From the NCBI GenBank assembly GCA_963758845.1, contig CAVWWX010000002.1, forward strand, positions 2,480,001-2,544,000: a stretch of DNA of 64,000 nt. Direction: 5' to 3'. The stretch's first letter is position 1, and each line of letters opens with the position of its first letter. This stretch comes from JBDTSW01 sp963758845 (GTDB taxonomy: Bacteria; Actinomycetota; Thermoleophilia; Solirubrobacterales; 70-9). Under the pieces are notes generated by a model. The model was not told the origin of the DNA, did no database searches, and saw only the letters and a list, made by a program, of their open reading frames with translations. The position numbers were made by a program, and so were the translations under genes. Below, piece after piece: positions 16,066 through 25,059 of this stretch.

Positions 16066-17277
16066 TCAGCGCAGCTTCGCGGGCTCGGGAGTGGCGGGCT
16101 CGCGCCCGACCACGCCCACGGTGCGCTCGTAGGAGGCCTGGAGCGAGGCGGCGTCGGCCTCGCCGGCCTCGAGCGCCGGGCCCACGGGCAGCACCCGGTA
16201 GTCGGCGTGGTCGGTCCAGGTGGGCACGTAGCGCGCGCCGGTCACACGCGCCGCCTCACCGTCGATAACCAGGTCCAGCAGTGCGATGTAGCCATCCTGG
16301 CTGCCCTCGGCCAGGCCCATATCGGCGCCCTGGTTCGAGGTCAGGTTGCCCTCGGAGTAGACGACGGTCTTGCCGGCGACCTCGGTGATCGGCTGCGGGA
16401 TGTGCGGGCCCTGCCCGACGATCGCCGTGATCTCGCGCGCCTTGCTGAGGCTCTTCACCAGCTCCTGCTGCTGGGGGCTGGGCTCGGTGACGTACTCCGG
16501 GGCCGACTCGGAGGCCCAGTGGAGGTTGACGATCACCGCGTCCGCTCCCGCCTTGCGCGCGGCCTTCGCGTCGGCGACGATCTGCTTCGGGTCGAAGAGG
16601 TTGACCATGTACGGCTGGGGGACCGGGATCCCGTTGGTGTCGCTGGTGTAGGCGAGGAAGGCGACTTTGGCCCCGTCGGCCTCCAGGATCAACGGCTGGT
16701 TTCGCTGGCGCTCGGAGGTCGCCGAGCCGGTGTGCTCGACGCCGGCGTCGTCCAGCGCCTTCAGGGTCTGAGCCACCCCCTCCTCGCCCTGGTCCAGGGT
16801 GTGGTTGGACGCCGTGTCGCAGGCGTCCCAGCCCGTCTTCGCGATCCCCTCGGCCAGCTCCGGCGGCGTGTTGAAGATCGGGTAGCTGGTGGGTGGGTCG
16901 GGCGTCATCGGCGTCTCGACGTGGCAGAACGCGAGGTCGGCGTCGGCGACGTAAGGCTTGATCTCCTCATACATGGGGGCGAAGTCGTACCCCTCGCCCC
17001 CCGCGAGGGCCTGGGCCTGCGTGAAGAGGGCGGTATGGATCAGCAGGTCGCCGCTGAAGGAGAGCGTCAACTCGATCGGGTCGGCCTGAAGCTCGACGAT
17101 CCGAGCCTGCTCAGCGCTGAGCGGCGGCGAATCGGCGCCGCCCCCGCAGGAGCGGAAGACGAGCAGCGCCAGCAGCACGGCGACGCAGACGGCGGCGACC
17201 GCGGCCACGCGCCGGCGCCTGTAGACGGCCGGCGAAGGCCGGCGGCGCGGGCGTTGCGCGGAGCCGGGCACACTCAC
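16066..17277 (-). CDS. CapA-family protein (metallophosphatase fold), membrane-anchored
   Basis: A 403-residue protein with an Arg-rich N-terminus, one membrane helix (VAAVAAVCVAVLLALLVF) and then a CapA/PgsA-type domain: LTLSFSGDLLIHTALF with the first metal ligands, ADLAFCHVETPM, TASNHTLDQGEEGV and VVNLHWASE. Members of this family are linked with capsule or poly-gamma-glutamate export, but many actinobacterial ones have no capsule locus, as here, so the role is open. The domain faces outward. Transcribed divergently from the acyl-CoA dehydrogenase across 41 bp. GTG start at 17277. Confidence 0.85.
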   Translation of the reverse strand: MSVPGSAQRPRRRPSPAVYRRRRVAAVAAVCVAVLLALLVFRSCGGGADSPPLSAEQARIVELQADPIELTLSFSGDLLIHTALFTQAQALAGGEGYDFAPMYEEIKPYVADADLAFCHVETPMTPDPPTSYPIFNTPPELAEGIAKTGWDACDTASNHTLDQGEEGVAQTLKALDDAGVEHTGSATSERQRNQPLILEADGAKVAFLAYTSDTNGIPVPQPYMVNLFDPKQIVADAKAARKAGADAVIVNLHWASESAPEYVTEPSPQQQELVKSLSKAREITAIVGQGPHIPQPITEVAGKTVVYSEGNLTSNQGADMGLAEGSQDGYIALLDLVIDGEAARVTGARYVPTWTDHADYRVLPVGPALEAGEADAASLQASYERTVGVVGREPATPEPAKLR

Positions 17278-17318
17278 ACCCTCGGATTCAAGCAGCGGCG
17301 CTTGGGTACGCTGCGCTC

Positions 17319-19076
17319 GTGGAGGCCGCCACCAAGCCCCAGCTGGAGGGGAAACCCGAGCGCTCGGCGTCGTCGTTCGCGAAGTCGCTGTTCATGGGCG
17401 AGATCCTCGAGGAGCTCGTCTTCCCATGGCCCCACCCCGACCCGTCCGAGCAGGAACGGATCCGCGCGCTGAACGCCGCGGCGCGTGAGATCGGCGCCTC
17501 GATGGACCACCGGGCGATCGAGGAGAAGCGCTGGATCGGCGACGACGTCATCAAGCGACTGGGCGAGGCGGGGCTGGCTGGCCTTTACGTCGACGAGCAA
17601 TACGGTGGACAGGGTCTCTCACAGACCGGATACGCCCGCGTCTTCGAGACCTTCGCCCAGATCGACGCGACCCTCTCGATCGTGATGGGGGTGCACCAGT
17701 CGATTGGCTTCAAGGGCATCCACATGTTCGGGAGCGACGAGCAGAAGGAGCGTTTCCTGCCCGACCTGGCCTCGGCCAAGAAGCTCGCCGGGTTCGCTCT
17801 GACCGAGCCGGCGGCAGGCTCGGACGCCTACAACATCACCTCCCGAGCGGTCCAGCAGCCGGATGGTTCGTGGGTCTTGAACGGCGAGAAGCGCTATATC
17901 GGGAACGGCTCCAAGGGCGACGTGTTCACGGCGTTCGCCCGCTGCGAGGTGGACGGCAAAGAGCGCCACATCGCCCTGATCCTCGAGAAGGGGATGAAGG
18001 GGTTCGAGGTAGGCGAGCGCTTCGACACGATGGGCCTGCGCGGCAACGACCTCCGCCGCCTCTACTTCAAGGACGTCAAGGTGCCGGCCGAGAACGTCCT
18101 GGGCGAGCCCGGCGAGGGCTTCAGGATCGCGATGCAGGTCCTCAACAACGGGCGGATCGGCCTTGGCACCGGCTCGGTGGGCGCGGCGAAGGGCCTCCTG
18201 GACCGCACGATCGAGCACGTCAAGGAGCGGCGTCAGTTCGACCAGCCGATCGCCGACTTCGAGCTGGTCCAGGACAAGGTCGGCTGGATGGTCTCGTACC
18301 TCTTCGGCCTCGAGTCCATGTGTTACCTGACCTGCGGGCTGGTCGACAACGGGATCGAGGACTACTCGCTCGAGTCCGCGATCTGCAAGGTCTCGGGGAC
18401 CGAGTTCCTGTGGTACGCGGCGAACCGGTCGATGCAGCTGGCCGGCGGCGAGGGCTACATGAAGACCGAGCCCTACGAGAAGATCCTGCGCGACATTCGG
18501 ATCTTCCCGATCTTCGAGGGGGCGAACGACGTGATGCGGGCGTTCGTGGCCCTGTCGGGGATGAAGCCGGTCGGCGAGAAGCTTTCCGAGCTGGGCGAGA
18601 TCGGGCTTGGCGACCCGATCGGCTCGATCGGGGTGCTGGCCGACTTCGTCGGCTCGCGGATCCAGAACCGGGTGAGGCCCGATCGGATCACGCTCGCGCA
18701 CGCGGAGCTGAAGGACCACGCCGACGCCGTCTCCGATCAGGTACATGAGCTGCGCGACGTCAGCGAATCGCTCCTGCGCGAGCACCGTGGCGAGATCGCG
18801 CTCCGCCAGTTCCAGCAGAAGCGCCTTTACACGGCCGTCTCGGACATCCTGGCCCAGGTCGCCGTGCTGTCACGCGTGACGCAGATCCTTGAGGACCAGG
18901 GGGTGGAGCCCTCGGGCCAGGAGCGCTACATCGCCGACACCTTCTGCAGCCGCGCCGCGGAGCGCGTTCGGAGCGCGTTCGGGCAGATCGAGTCGAACGA
19001 CGACGACCGGATGTCGGCGATCGCCAAGCTCGCCTACAAGCGCGGCGAGTACGGCTACGCCCTGTTCGAGGACTAA
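17319..19076 (+). CDS. Acyl-CoA dehydrogenase (VLCAD-like, long form)
   Basis: FAD-dependent alpha,beta-dehydrogenation of acyl-CoA, the first step of beta-oxidation. The 585 residues contain AGFALTEPAAGSDAYNITS, GEKRYIGNGSKGDVFTAFAR, the LNNGRIGLGTGSVGAAKG stretch, and FEGANDVMRAFV, where the Glu is the expected catalytic base. The protein is about 200 residues longer than a normal ACAD and has the helical C-terminal extension of the VLCAD/ACAD9-like group, which handles long chains and often associates with membranes. It begins at a GTG (17319). No electron-transfer flavoprotein gene is adjacent. Confidence 0.92.
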   Translation: MEAATKPQLEGKPERSASSFAKSLFMGEILEELVFPWPHPDPSEQERIRALNAAAREIGASMDHRAIEEKRWIGDDVIKRLGEAGLAGLYVDEQYGGQGLSQTGYARVFETFAQIDATLSIVMGVHQSIGFKGIHMFGSDEQKERFLPDLASAKKLAGFALTEPAAGSDAYNITSRAVQQPDGSWVLNGEKRYIGNGSKGDVFTAFARCEVDGKERHIALILEKGMKGFEVGERFDTMGLRGNDLRRLYFKDVKVPAENVLGEPGEGFRIAMQVLNNGRIGLGTGSVGAAKGLLDRTIEHVKERRQFDQPIADFELVQDKVGWMVSYLFGLESMCYLTCGLVDNGIEDYSLESAICKVSGTEFLWYAANRSMQLAGGEGYMKTEPYEKILRDIRIFPIFEGANDVMRAFVALSGMKPVGEKLSELGEIGLGDPIGSIGVLADFVGSRIQNRVRPDRITLAHAELKDHADAVSDQVHELRDVSESLLREHRGEIALRQFQQKRLYTAVSDILAQVAVLSRVTQILEDQGVEPSGQERYIADTFCSRAAERVRSAFGQIESNDDDRMSAIAKLAYKRGEYGYALFED

Positions 19077-19160
19077 TCCAGGCCGAATCCGGCCTGCGGG
19101 GCCGGCGTTTCAGGAGTAGCCTGGAGGGCGCCGGGGAGAGACCCCACCGGAAGGAGCCCC

Positions 19161-20612
19161 ATGGCCGCCGCGAAAGCGAAGTCGGGACCCCAGCTTCCGC
19201 GCCGGATCTTCGCCCAGGCCTCGCCCACCTCGGTCGGGGGGACCTCGATGTTCTCCGGCTCGAAGGCGATCACGACGAAGTCCGTCGACGAGTTCCGATC
19301 GGACCCCCGGGTCGTAGCCCGGGCCAAGGATCGCCTTCGACGGGCCGGGTTCGACATCCTCGCCTCCAACAAGCTCACGATCAACATCGCGGGCTCGGCG
19401 ACCACGTATCAGCGCGCCTTCGGGCAGAAGCTGCACGCGGTCGAGCGCGAGGTCCTGAAGGAGCGCCGCGAGCGCGGCCCGGTCACCTTCGTCGAGGTCG
19501 AGGAGACAGCCGTCCCCGGCCTGATCGACACCTCCGCGAGCTCGCTCGCCGACGTCGTGGAGGGGGTGGCGATCGAGGAGCCGGCCGTCTACTTCGCGCC
19601 GGCACGGGCGAAGCCGTTCCCGCCGAAGGTCGACTACTGGCACCTCGAGGTCCCGGCTGACGTCTCGCTGGCGCTGAACGCCGATGTGGTCCATCGAGAC
19701 GGCATCACCGGCAGCGGCGTCAACGTCGTGATGTCGGACACCGGCTGGTTTCGCCACCCTTTCTTCGAGAAGCGCGGATACCGAGCGGCCGACGCCCTGC
19801 TTGGCCCCGGCGCCGTAAGGCCCGAAAACGACGAGGTCGGCCACGGCACCGGCGAGTCGGCGAACGCCTTCGCGGCCGCGCCCGACATCGAGTTCAGGAT
19901 GGTCAAGAACGGGCACGTCAACCTCACCGGCGGCTTCAACGCCGCGGTCGGGCTGGCGCCCGACGTCATCAGCTGCAGCTGGGGCTTTGACATCCGCAAC
20001 GGCCCGCTCTCGGCAGCCAACCAGGCGCTGGCCGCTTCGGTCGCCCAGGCGGTGGCCGACGGGATCGTGGTCGTGTTCTCCGCCGGCAACGGCCATTACG
20101 GGTTCCCCGGCCAGCACCCGGACGTGATCTCGGCCGGCGGCACCTACATGGACCCGAACGGCAAGCTGCGCGCGTCGAACTACTCGAGTGGCTTCGAGAG
20201 CCGGATCTACACCGGTCGCAAGGTGCCGGACGTGTGCGGGCTCGTCGGCCAGGTGCCGGCGGCCGCCTACATCATGTTGCCCCTCGAACCCGGCGACGAG
20301 ATCGACGCGACCTCCTACGGCGGCCGCCATCCCCAGCGCGACGAGACCAAGCGCGACGACGGCTGGGCTGCGTTCTCGGGCACGTCGGCGGCGGCGCCTC
20401 AGATCGCTGGCGTGTGCGCGCTGATCAAGCAGGCCTGCCCGGCGCTGGGCCCGGCCGACGTGAGGGACATCCTCAAGCGCACCGCTCGCGACGTCACGGA
20501 GGGCTCCAACGCGCATCGCGAGCAGGCCGGCCCCGGGCGCGACCTAGCGACCGGAGCCGGACTGGTGGACGCCGAGGCGGCCGTCCGCTCGGCGAAGCGG
20601 CGCTGCCCCTGA
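19161..20612 (+). CDS. S8-family subtilisin-like serine peptidase
   Basis: Subtilase of 483 residues with an intact catalytic triad: Asp193 in MSDTGW, His228 in GHGTGES and Ser409 in GTSAAAPQIAG. The oxyanion Asn lies in SAGNGHYG. The first ~150 residues look like a propeptide: RRAGFDILASNKLTINIAG then TTYQRAFGQKL, a pattern close to the pro-kumamolisin type. No signal peptide is visible, so the enzyme may act inside the cell or use another export route. A strong ribosome site (AAGGAG) precedes the ATG. The stop is immediately followed by the ATG of a small gene whose product resembles the same propeptide. Confidence 0.92.
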   Translation: MAAAKAKSGPQLPRRIFAQASPTSVGGTSMFSGSKAITTKSVDEFRSDPRVVARAKDRLRRAGFDILASNKLTINIAGSATTYQRAFGQKLHAVEREVLKERRERGPVTFVEVEETAVPGLIDTSASSLADVVEGVAIEEPAVYFAPARAKPFPPKVDYWHLEVPADVSLALNADVVHRDGITGSGVNVVMSDTGWFRHPFFEKRGYRAADALLGPGAVRPENDEVGHGTGESANAFAAAPDIEFRMVKNGHVNLTGGFNAAVGLAPDVISCSWGFDIRNGPLSAANQALAASVAQAVADGIVVVFSAGNGHYGFPGQHPDVISAGGTYMDPNGKLRASNYSSGFESRIYTGRKVPDVCGLVGQVPAAAYIMLPLEPGDEIDATSYGGRHPQRDETKRDDGWAAFSGTSAAAPQIAGVCALIKQACPALGPADVRDILKRTARDVTEGSNAHREQAGPGRDLATGAGLVDAEAAVRSAKRRCP

Positions 20613-20909
20613 ATGCCCGAGGGACCGCTATCGGCCCAGGTGATCTTGCGCGACGCCGCGCAGGCGCCGCCTGTGGCCGAGTTCTTCGACTCGGCCGGGT
20701 TCGCCACCGGGCCCGTGGTCGGCACGAGCTTCGCGATCAGCGCGCCGCGCGACGGCTTCGAGTCGACGTTCGGCGCCGAGGCCGCGGACTTGGCGGGCGC
20801 CGAGCAGGCCGCCGAGCTGCCGCTTGGCGCCCTTCCGGACGAGGTGGCCCCTCTGGTCGAGGCGATCGCCGTGACCGGCCCGCCCGACTTCGGCCCGACG
20901 GCTCACTGA
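20613..20909 (+). CDS. Small protein resembling a subtilase propeptide; possible protease inhibitor
   Basis: The 98-residue product follows the protease gene with no gap (TGA then ATG). Its segment VAEFFDSAGFATGPVVGTSF, then ISAPRDGFESTFG, aligns by eye with AKDRLRRAGFDILASNKLTI, then NIAGSATTYQRAFG of the protease's own propeptide region: same spacing of AGF, a beta strand, a Gly/Pro turn and a final FG. The rest is acidic (Glu/Asp/Ala-rich) with no Cys, no signal peptide and no membrane segment. Stand-alone propeptide-like proteins elsewhere inhibit or fold subtilases (I9-type inhibitors). That this one does so is an inference from likeness and position. Its 3' end overlaps the convergent DUF4126 gene by 7 bp. 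Confidence 0.7.
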   Translation: MPEGPLSAQVILRDAAQAPPVAEFFDSAGFATGPVVGTSFAISAPRDGFESTFGAEAADLAGAEQAAELPLGALPDEVAPLVEAIAVTGPPDFGPTAH

Positions 20910-21487
20910 CGGGCTCGCCACTCCCGAAAGCGCTGAGCGCCGCGGCGGATCCGCTTCGCGGCGAAGACGACGATGGCGCCGCCCGCCAGCAGGAGGACCA
21001 CAGCGAGGGTGGCGGCCAAGACGGGCTCCTCCAGCGCGAAGACCACCATCAGCGCCACCATCGCGTCCTCGGCCAGGCTGACGAGGATGTTCGACGCCGG
21101 CTCCGGCGAGGTGTTGATCCCCAGCCTGATACCCGCCTTCACCGCGTGGCTTGCTAGCGCCACGGTGCCGGTCCCGCCTGCCGCGGCGACCTCCTCGAAG
21201 CCGGTCAGGTCGGCGTCGGTCCCATAGATCGCGCCGATCGCGCCGCCTATGGCGGGACGCACCGCGGTGTGCACCACATCCCAGGCGCTGTCGACCAGCG
21301 GCACCTTGTCGGTGACGAACTCGATCACAAACATCACCGCTGACATGGCGATGACCGGATCGCTCTGAAGCTGGTCGGGGACCTCGCCCACGCCGGCCCG
21401 TCCGAGGATGCCAAGCAGCGCCAGCGTCGCGTAGGCGTTGACGCCCGAGGCCCAGCCGGTGCTGAGCAGGGTGGCGCCGAGGTCCAA
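20903..21487 (-). CDS. DUF4126-family membrane protein
   Basis: The 194 residues hold about five hydrophobic helices and the DUF4126 pattern: STGWASGVNAYATLALLGIL near the start, FVIEFVTDKVPLVDSAWD, and AAAGGTGTVALASHAVKAGI, with glycine-rich helices. The family is widespread in bacteria and of unknown function; its glycine/alanine helix packing suggests a channel or carrier. The C-terminus is basic and presumably cytoplasmic. Nothing in the surroundings suggests a role. Confidence 0.82.
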   Translation of the reverse strand: MDLGATLLSTGWASGVNAYATLALLGILGRAGVGEVPDQLQSDPVIAMSAVMFVIEFVTDKVPLVDSAWDVVHTAVRPAIGGAIGAIYGTDADLTGFEEVAAAGGTGTVALASHAVKAGIRLGINTSPEPASNILVSLAEDAMVALMVVFALEEPVLAATLAVVLLLAGGAIVVFAAKRIRRGAQRFREWRARQ

Positions 21488-21521
21488 GGCGGCTCAGGCG
21501 GCGGTCAGCGGGCGCACCCGC

Positions 21522-22037
21522 TCACTTCACCCTGACTCTCCACTCGGGCTCGTCGCGATTGTTCGGTGGCTCCTGAGCGACCACCGGTACGCACGTGCTG
21601 TCGGCGAAGCCGCGAGGAGTGGCGTTCGGAACCTTCACCTTCGCCTTCAGGACCGGTAGCGGTTCGAGCGATCCTGCGTCCGGATATGTGAAGAGGCCGC
21701 CGTTCACGTCGTCGGTGATGTCCGCCCCCTCGGACTTGTAGGTCACCTCGAACTCGCCCGGCGGCGTGCAGCCGCCGACGTTCAGATCGCTCACGGCGCC
21801 CCCGTTGTTGACGAAACGAAAGGTGAAGCTCGTGCGTTTGCCGCGCTCGACCTTGGCCTTCGCGGTCTGTCCGTCACCGCTGGTGTTGACCACCCCGAGG
21901 CCGATGAAGTCACCGCCCCTGGCCATCACCTCGCCGTCCGGAGCGGCCGGCGACCCGGCCACCGCGGCGGTCACGGTCGCGGCGGCTGTGGCGGCCGCCG
22001 CCACCAGCGCGCCTGCGACTCCCCGAGCGCGGATCAG
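21522..22037 (-). CDS. Predicted secreted protein of unknown function (CARDB-like beta sandwich?)
   Basis: The frame has a good signal sequence (IRARGVAGALVAAAATAA then ATVTAAVAG) and a mature part of about 140 residues that looks like an extracellular beta-sandwich: VERGKRTSFTFRFVNNGG, then VSDLNVGGC and ADSTCVPV, whose two Cys may pair. The shape of the sequence (a strand pattern with an N-N-G turn) recalls CARDB or CHRD-like adhesion domains. No ATG or well-placed GTG exists; the best start is a CTG at 22037 that overlaps the stop of the thiolase gene (CTGA), with GGAG 7 bases before it. The start is the weakest part of this call. Confidence 0.6.
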   Translation of the reverse strand: MIRARGVAGALVAAAATAAATVTAAVAGSPAAPDGEVMARGGDFIGLGVVNTSGDGQTAKAKVERGKRTSFTFRFVNNGGAVSDLNVGGCTPPGEFEVTYKSEGADITDDVNGGLFTYPDAGSLEPLPVLKAKVKVPNATPRGFADSTCVPVVAQEPPNNRDEPEWRVRVK

Positions 22038-23194
22038 CTCACCCTCTCCACCACCATCGCCTCGCCCTGGCCGCCGGCGACGCACATCGTCTCGAGGCCA
22101 ACCTCGTGGTCGTCGGTCTCCATCGCGTTCAGCAGGGTGGTCATGATCCGCGCTCCCGTCATGCCGAACGGGTGGCCGAGAGCGATCGCGCCGCCGTGCG
22201 TGTTGAGCTTCTCGAGCGGGATGTCGCACTCGTCCATGATCGGGATGACCTGGGCGGCGAACGCCTCGTTCAGCTCGACGGTCCCGATGTCGGACATCGA
22301 CATGCCCGTGCGGTCGAGCACCTTCTTGATCGCGCCGATCGGGGCGACGCCCATGTACTCGGGCTCGTTGCCCCAGGTGGCGGCGCTCAGGATCCGGGCG
22401 CGCGGCTCGAGCCCGAGCTCCTTGGCCTTGGTGTCGGACATGACCAGCACGGCCGCCGCGCCGTCGTTCAGCGGGCAGGAGTTGCCGGCGGTGACGCCGC
22501 CCCCGCCGAACGCCTCGTCCAGCGCGGCGAGCTTCTCGAGCGTCGACGATGCGCGCGGCCCGTCATCCTTAGCGACCTCGTTGCCGTCTTGGTCGGTGAC
22601 CGGAACGATCTCGCGGTCGAAGTAGCCGGACTCCTGCGAGGCGACGGCAAGCTCCTGCGAGCGCTGCGCGTACTTGTCCATGTCGCTGCGCGACACCTCG
22701 TAGTGCTTGGCGACGTTCACCGCCGTCAGGCCCATGTCGATGTAGGCGTTGGGCTGGCCGTTCTCGCCGATCAGGTTCTCGTTGCGGTCGGCGGCCCGCG
22801 CCGGCTCGGTGGCCTCGTTGAACTTCGAGACCCACTCGACGCCGGCTGCGATGTAGACGTCGCCCTCGCCTGCCTTGACGGCATTGCCGGCGTGGCGGAT
22901 CGCGTCGAGCGAGGAGGCGCAGTAGCGCGAGATCGTGGTCCCGGTCGTCTCCTGCGTCAGCTTCTCCGACAGCAGCACGATGATGCGGGCGATGTTGAAG
23001 CCCTGAAGGCCCTGCGGCATGCCGCAGCCGCAATAGACGTCCTGGACCAGCTTCGGGTCGACGTCGGGGTTGCGCTCGAGCAGCTGGTCGACCACGTAGG
23101 CGGCGGTCTCGTCGGGGCGCAGCTGGGCCAAAGAGCCCTTGAAAGCGCGGCCGATCGGGCTGCGGACGGCGTCGACGATCACGGCTTCAGGCAT
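22034..23194 (-). CDS. Acetyl-CoA acetyltransferase (thiolase)
   Basis: Thiolase of 386 residues that either condenses two acetyl-CoA or cleaves 3-ketoacyl-CoA. The nucleophilic Cys is in SRYCASSLDAIRHAGNAV, the general-base His in GGAIALGHPFGMTGAR, and the second active-site Cys in ETMCVAGGQGEAMVVE. AAGGAG is found 11 bases before the ATG. With the acyl-CoA dehydrogenase about 3 kb away, degradation of fatty acids is the likelier direction, but biosynthetic thiolases look the same at this level. The last bases overlap the start proposed for the next gene. Confidence 0.93.
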   Translation of the reverse strand: MPEAVIVDAVRSPIGRAFKGSLAQLRPDETAAYVVDQLLERNPDVDPKLVQDVYCGCGMPQGLQGFNIARIIVLLSEKLTQETTGTTISRYCASSLDAIRHAGNAVKAGEGDVYIAAGVEWVSKFNEATEPARAADRNENLIGENGQPNAYIDMGLTAVNVAKHYEVSRSDMDKYAQRSQELAVASQESGYFDREIVPVTDQDGNEVAKDDGPRASSTLEKLAALDEAFGGGGVTAGNSCPLNDGAAAVLVMSDTKAKELGLEPRARILSAATWGNEPEYMGVAPIGAIKKVLDRTGMSMSDIGTVELNEAFAAQVIPIMDECDIPLEKLNTHGGAIALGHPFGMTGARIMTTLLNAMETDDHEVGLETMCVAGGQGEAMVVERVS

Positions 23195-23241
23195 CGGTTC
23201 GGGTTCTCCTTGAGGTTCGTTGGGAAGAGCGAGGCGGCACG

Positions 23242-24678
23242 TTAGAGCAGCGCGGCGCGCCCTGACTCATCTCCTGCCCTGGCCGGGATGAACGGCTCCG
23301 CCCCCTGGGCCCGCGCTCTCCCCCGCCGCCGCTCGATCCCGGCGTCGCGCATCCACTCGTCGAAGTCGACCTCCATGGTGTGGCGCTTGGACGCGTAGAA
23401 GCGGCGGCGGTCGGCCTCGCGCTTGGCCTCGATCTCCTCGTGCATCTCCTCGACCGCGGGTGGCACGTACTCGCCGGCGAGCAGCTGGGCGACCCAGCGC
23501 GCCTGCTCCTCGGCCATCGGCATGATCGCGCCGAGCGGCTGCGCGAGCCCCAGGAAGTACACGCCCGGGATCTCGGGGTGGAGGAAGCGGCGGTAAAGCG
23601 GCAGGTCGTTGTCCGGGGCGCCGATGAAGCCCTCGTCGAAGAACGGGAAGGTGACCCGGTAGCCGGTGCAGTAGATGATCACGTCGACTCGCTCGAGCGA
23701 CCCGTCGTCGAACAGCACCTCGTCGCCGCGAAGCTCGCGGATGTTGGGCTTCGGGCGGACCGCCCCCGACGCCAGGCGGTCGTGGATCTCGCCGCTCACG
23801 GTCGGATGCGCGTGGCCGACCTTGTGGTCGGGCTCGGGAAAGCCGTAGTCGCTGATGTCGCCCGAGCGGCGGCGCAGCACCTCGAACCCCTTCTGCTTCA
23901 CTGCCCACGGCAGCCACGGCGGCAGCAGGGTCTGGTCGACGGGGGTGTCCTTTCGCCCCAGCCGCTTGCGGATCACGTGCACGCCCCGGCGCAGCGAGAG
24001 GAACGTCGCCTCGGCCACGTGGCTCGAGTCCCTGGCGATGTCCACGCCGCTGTTGCCACCCCCGACCACGACCACCCGCTTGCCGGCAAGCTCCTCCGGG
24101 TCGCGGTAGTCGTGGGCGTGGATCTGGGCCCCGGAGAACTCGCCCGGGAAGGCGGGCTCCGGCCACCGCGGATCCCAGTGGTGGCCGTTGGCCACGATCA
24201 CCGCGTCGTAGCGGCGCGTCTCGGCGCCGCCCTCGGCTCCCTCGCCCGAGATCTCCACGTCCCAAGCGCCGTCGGAGCCGCGCTCGACCCGCTCGACCTT
24301 GGTGTTGAACGTGATCGTGTCGCGGATTCCGAAGTGGTCGACGTAGCCGTCGAAGTACCGGCGCACGTCCTCGTGGGCCGGGTATTCGTCGCTGCCCAGC
24401 GGGAAGTCCGAATAGGACATCCGCGGCCCCGAGGTGTTCATCTCGAGTGTCGAGTAAGCGCCCGAGCGCCCGTTGGGGTTCTGGAACACCCAGAGCCCGC
24501 CGAGAACCGGTCCCATCTCGAAGCAGTCGAACGGGACCCTGGCCTCGTAGAGAGCCTTCGCGGCCGTGATCCCGCAGCAGCCGCCGCCGATAACACACGC
24601 CCGCGGCAACGACGGGTCCGGCTGAATCTCCCCCTCGCTTCGCCCCGGAGCCGGCTCCCCTCGGATCAGATAACCCAC
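23242..24678 (-). CDS. Flavin-containing monooxygenase
   Basis: NADPH- and FAD-dependent monooxygenase of 478 residues. The FAD motif is VIGGGCCGITAAKAL, the NADPH motif VVVVGGGNSGVDIA, and between them lies the FMO signature F-x-G-x3-H-x3-Y as FSGAQIHAHDY. YCTGYRVTFPFF marks the usual late motif. These enzymes oxygenate N or S atoms or perform Baeyer-Villiger reactions; the substrate is unknown. I chose the GTG at 24678 because homology begins soon after; an ATG far upstream (24846) adds 56 residues without FMO likeness. Divergent from the small gene at 24849. Confidence 0.88.
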   Translation of the reverse strand: MGYLIRGEPAPGRSEGEIQPDPSLPRACVIGGGCCGITAAKALYEARVPFDCFEMGPVLGGLWVFQNPNGRSGAYSTLEMNTSGPRMSYSDFPLGSDEYPAHEDVRRYFDGYVDHFGIRDTITFNTKVERVERGSDGAWDVEISGEGAEGGAETRRYDAVIVANGHHWDPRWPEPAFPGEFSGAQIHAHDYRDPEELAGKRVVVVGGGNSGVDIARDSSHVAEATFLSLRRGVHVIRKRLGRKDTPVDQTLLPPWLPWAVKQKGFEVLRRRSGDISDYGFPEPDHKVGHAHPTVSGEIHDRLASGAVRPKPNIRELRGDEVLFDDGSLERVDVIIYCTGYRVTFPFFDEGFIGAPDNDLPLYRRFLHPEIPGVYFLGLAQPLGAIMPMAEEQARWVAQLLAGEYVPPAVEEMHEEIEAKREADRRRFYASKRHTMEVDFDEWMRDAGIERRRGRARAQGAEPFIPARAGDESGRAALL

Positions 24679-24741
24679 ATGAAGGACTCTATCCCTGCTG
24701 GGGCGTGCCGACGCCCCGCTAACCTTATGAGAGCCGAACCC

Positions 24742-24754
24742 GGGAACGTTTCCC
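24742..24754. promoter_or_regulatory. Inverted repeat in the divergent promoter region, possible operator
   Basis: GGGAA-CGT-TTCCC is a perfect 5-bp inverted repeat in the 170-bp gap between the monooxygenase gene and the 68-residue protein gene. A TTATGA at 24725-24730 just before it could be a -10 element for the rightward gene. The site could bind a dimeric regulator; no regulator gene is adjacent apart from the small basic protein itself. Confidence 0.3.
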
Positions 24755-24848
24755 TCCGCCCATTCGAGCTTGGCTCCGGCGAGGGCCCCCTTTCCGGCCG
24801 AGCCGTCGCGATCAGCGCCGGCGCGCAGCCCCCAATGAAGGAGCACAC

Positions 24849-25055
24849 ATGAGCAAGACCGTGACCGAAGACCGGGTGGTGGCCGCAGCTCGCGACCTCG
24901 ACCAGGCCGAGTTCTCCCGCGCCGACCTCGCGAAGCAGCTGGACGTCCAGCGCGGCGACATCAAGCAAGGCTTCAAGGCCGCACGTAAGTCGGGCAGCCT
25001 CGAGAAGGTGCGAAACGACGGCGACGGCAAGGGTCTCTTCCGCGTCTCCGCCTAG
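24849..25055 (+). CDS. Small predicted winged-helix-like protein
   Basis: The 68-residue product has a good ribosome site (AAGGAG, 6 bases before ATG). It contains VVAAARDLDQAEFSRADLAK, then QLDVQRGDIKQGFKAARKSG and GKGLFRVSA, which look like three helices followed by a beta wing, the layout of a minimal winged helix. Charge is evenly mixed and slightly basic at the recognition-helix position. There is no Cys and no membrane segment. I do not recognise a named family; DNA binding is an inference. It is followed after 4 bases by another small gene. Confidence 0.6.
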   Translation: MSKTVTEDRVVAAARDLDQAEFSRADLAKQLDVQRGDIKQGFKAARKSGSLEKVRNDGDGKGLFRVSA

Positions 25056-25059
25056 GCGG

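Noticed and set aside
16066..17277. Capsule biosynthesis locus because of the CapA-like protein
   Set aside because: No other capsule or poly-glutamate genes lie around it; the neighbours are a DNA ligase and an acyl-CoA dehydrogenase.
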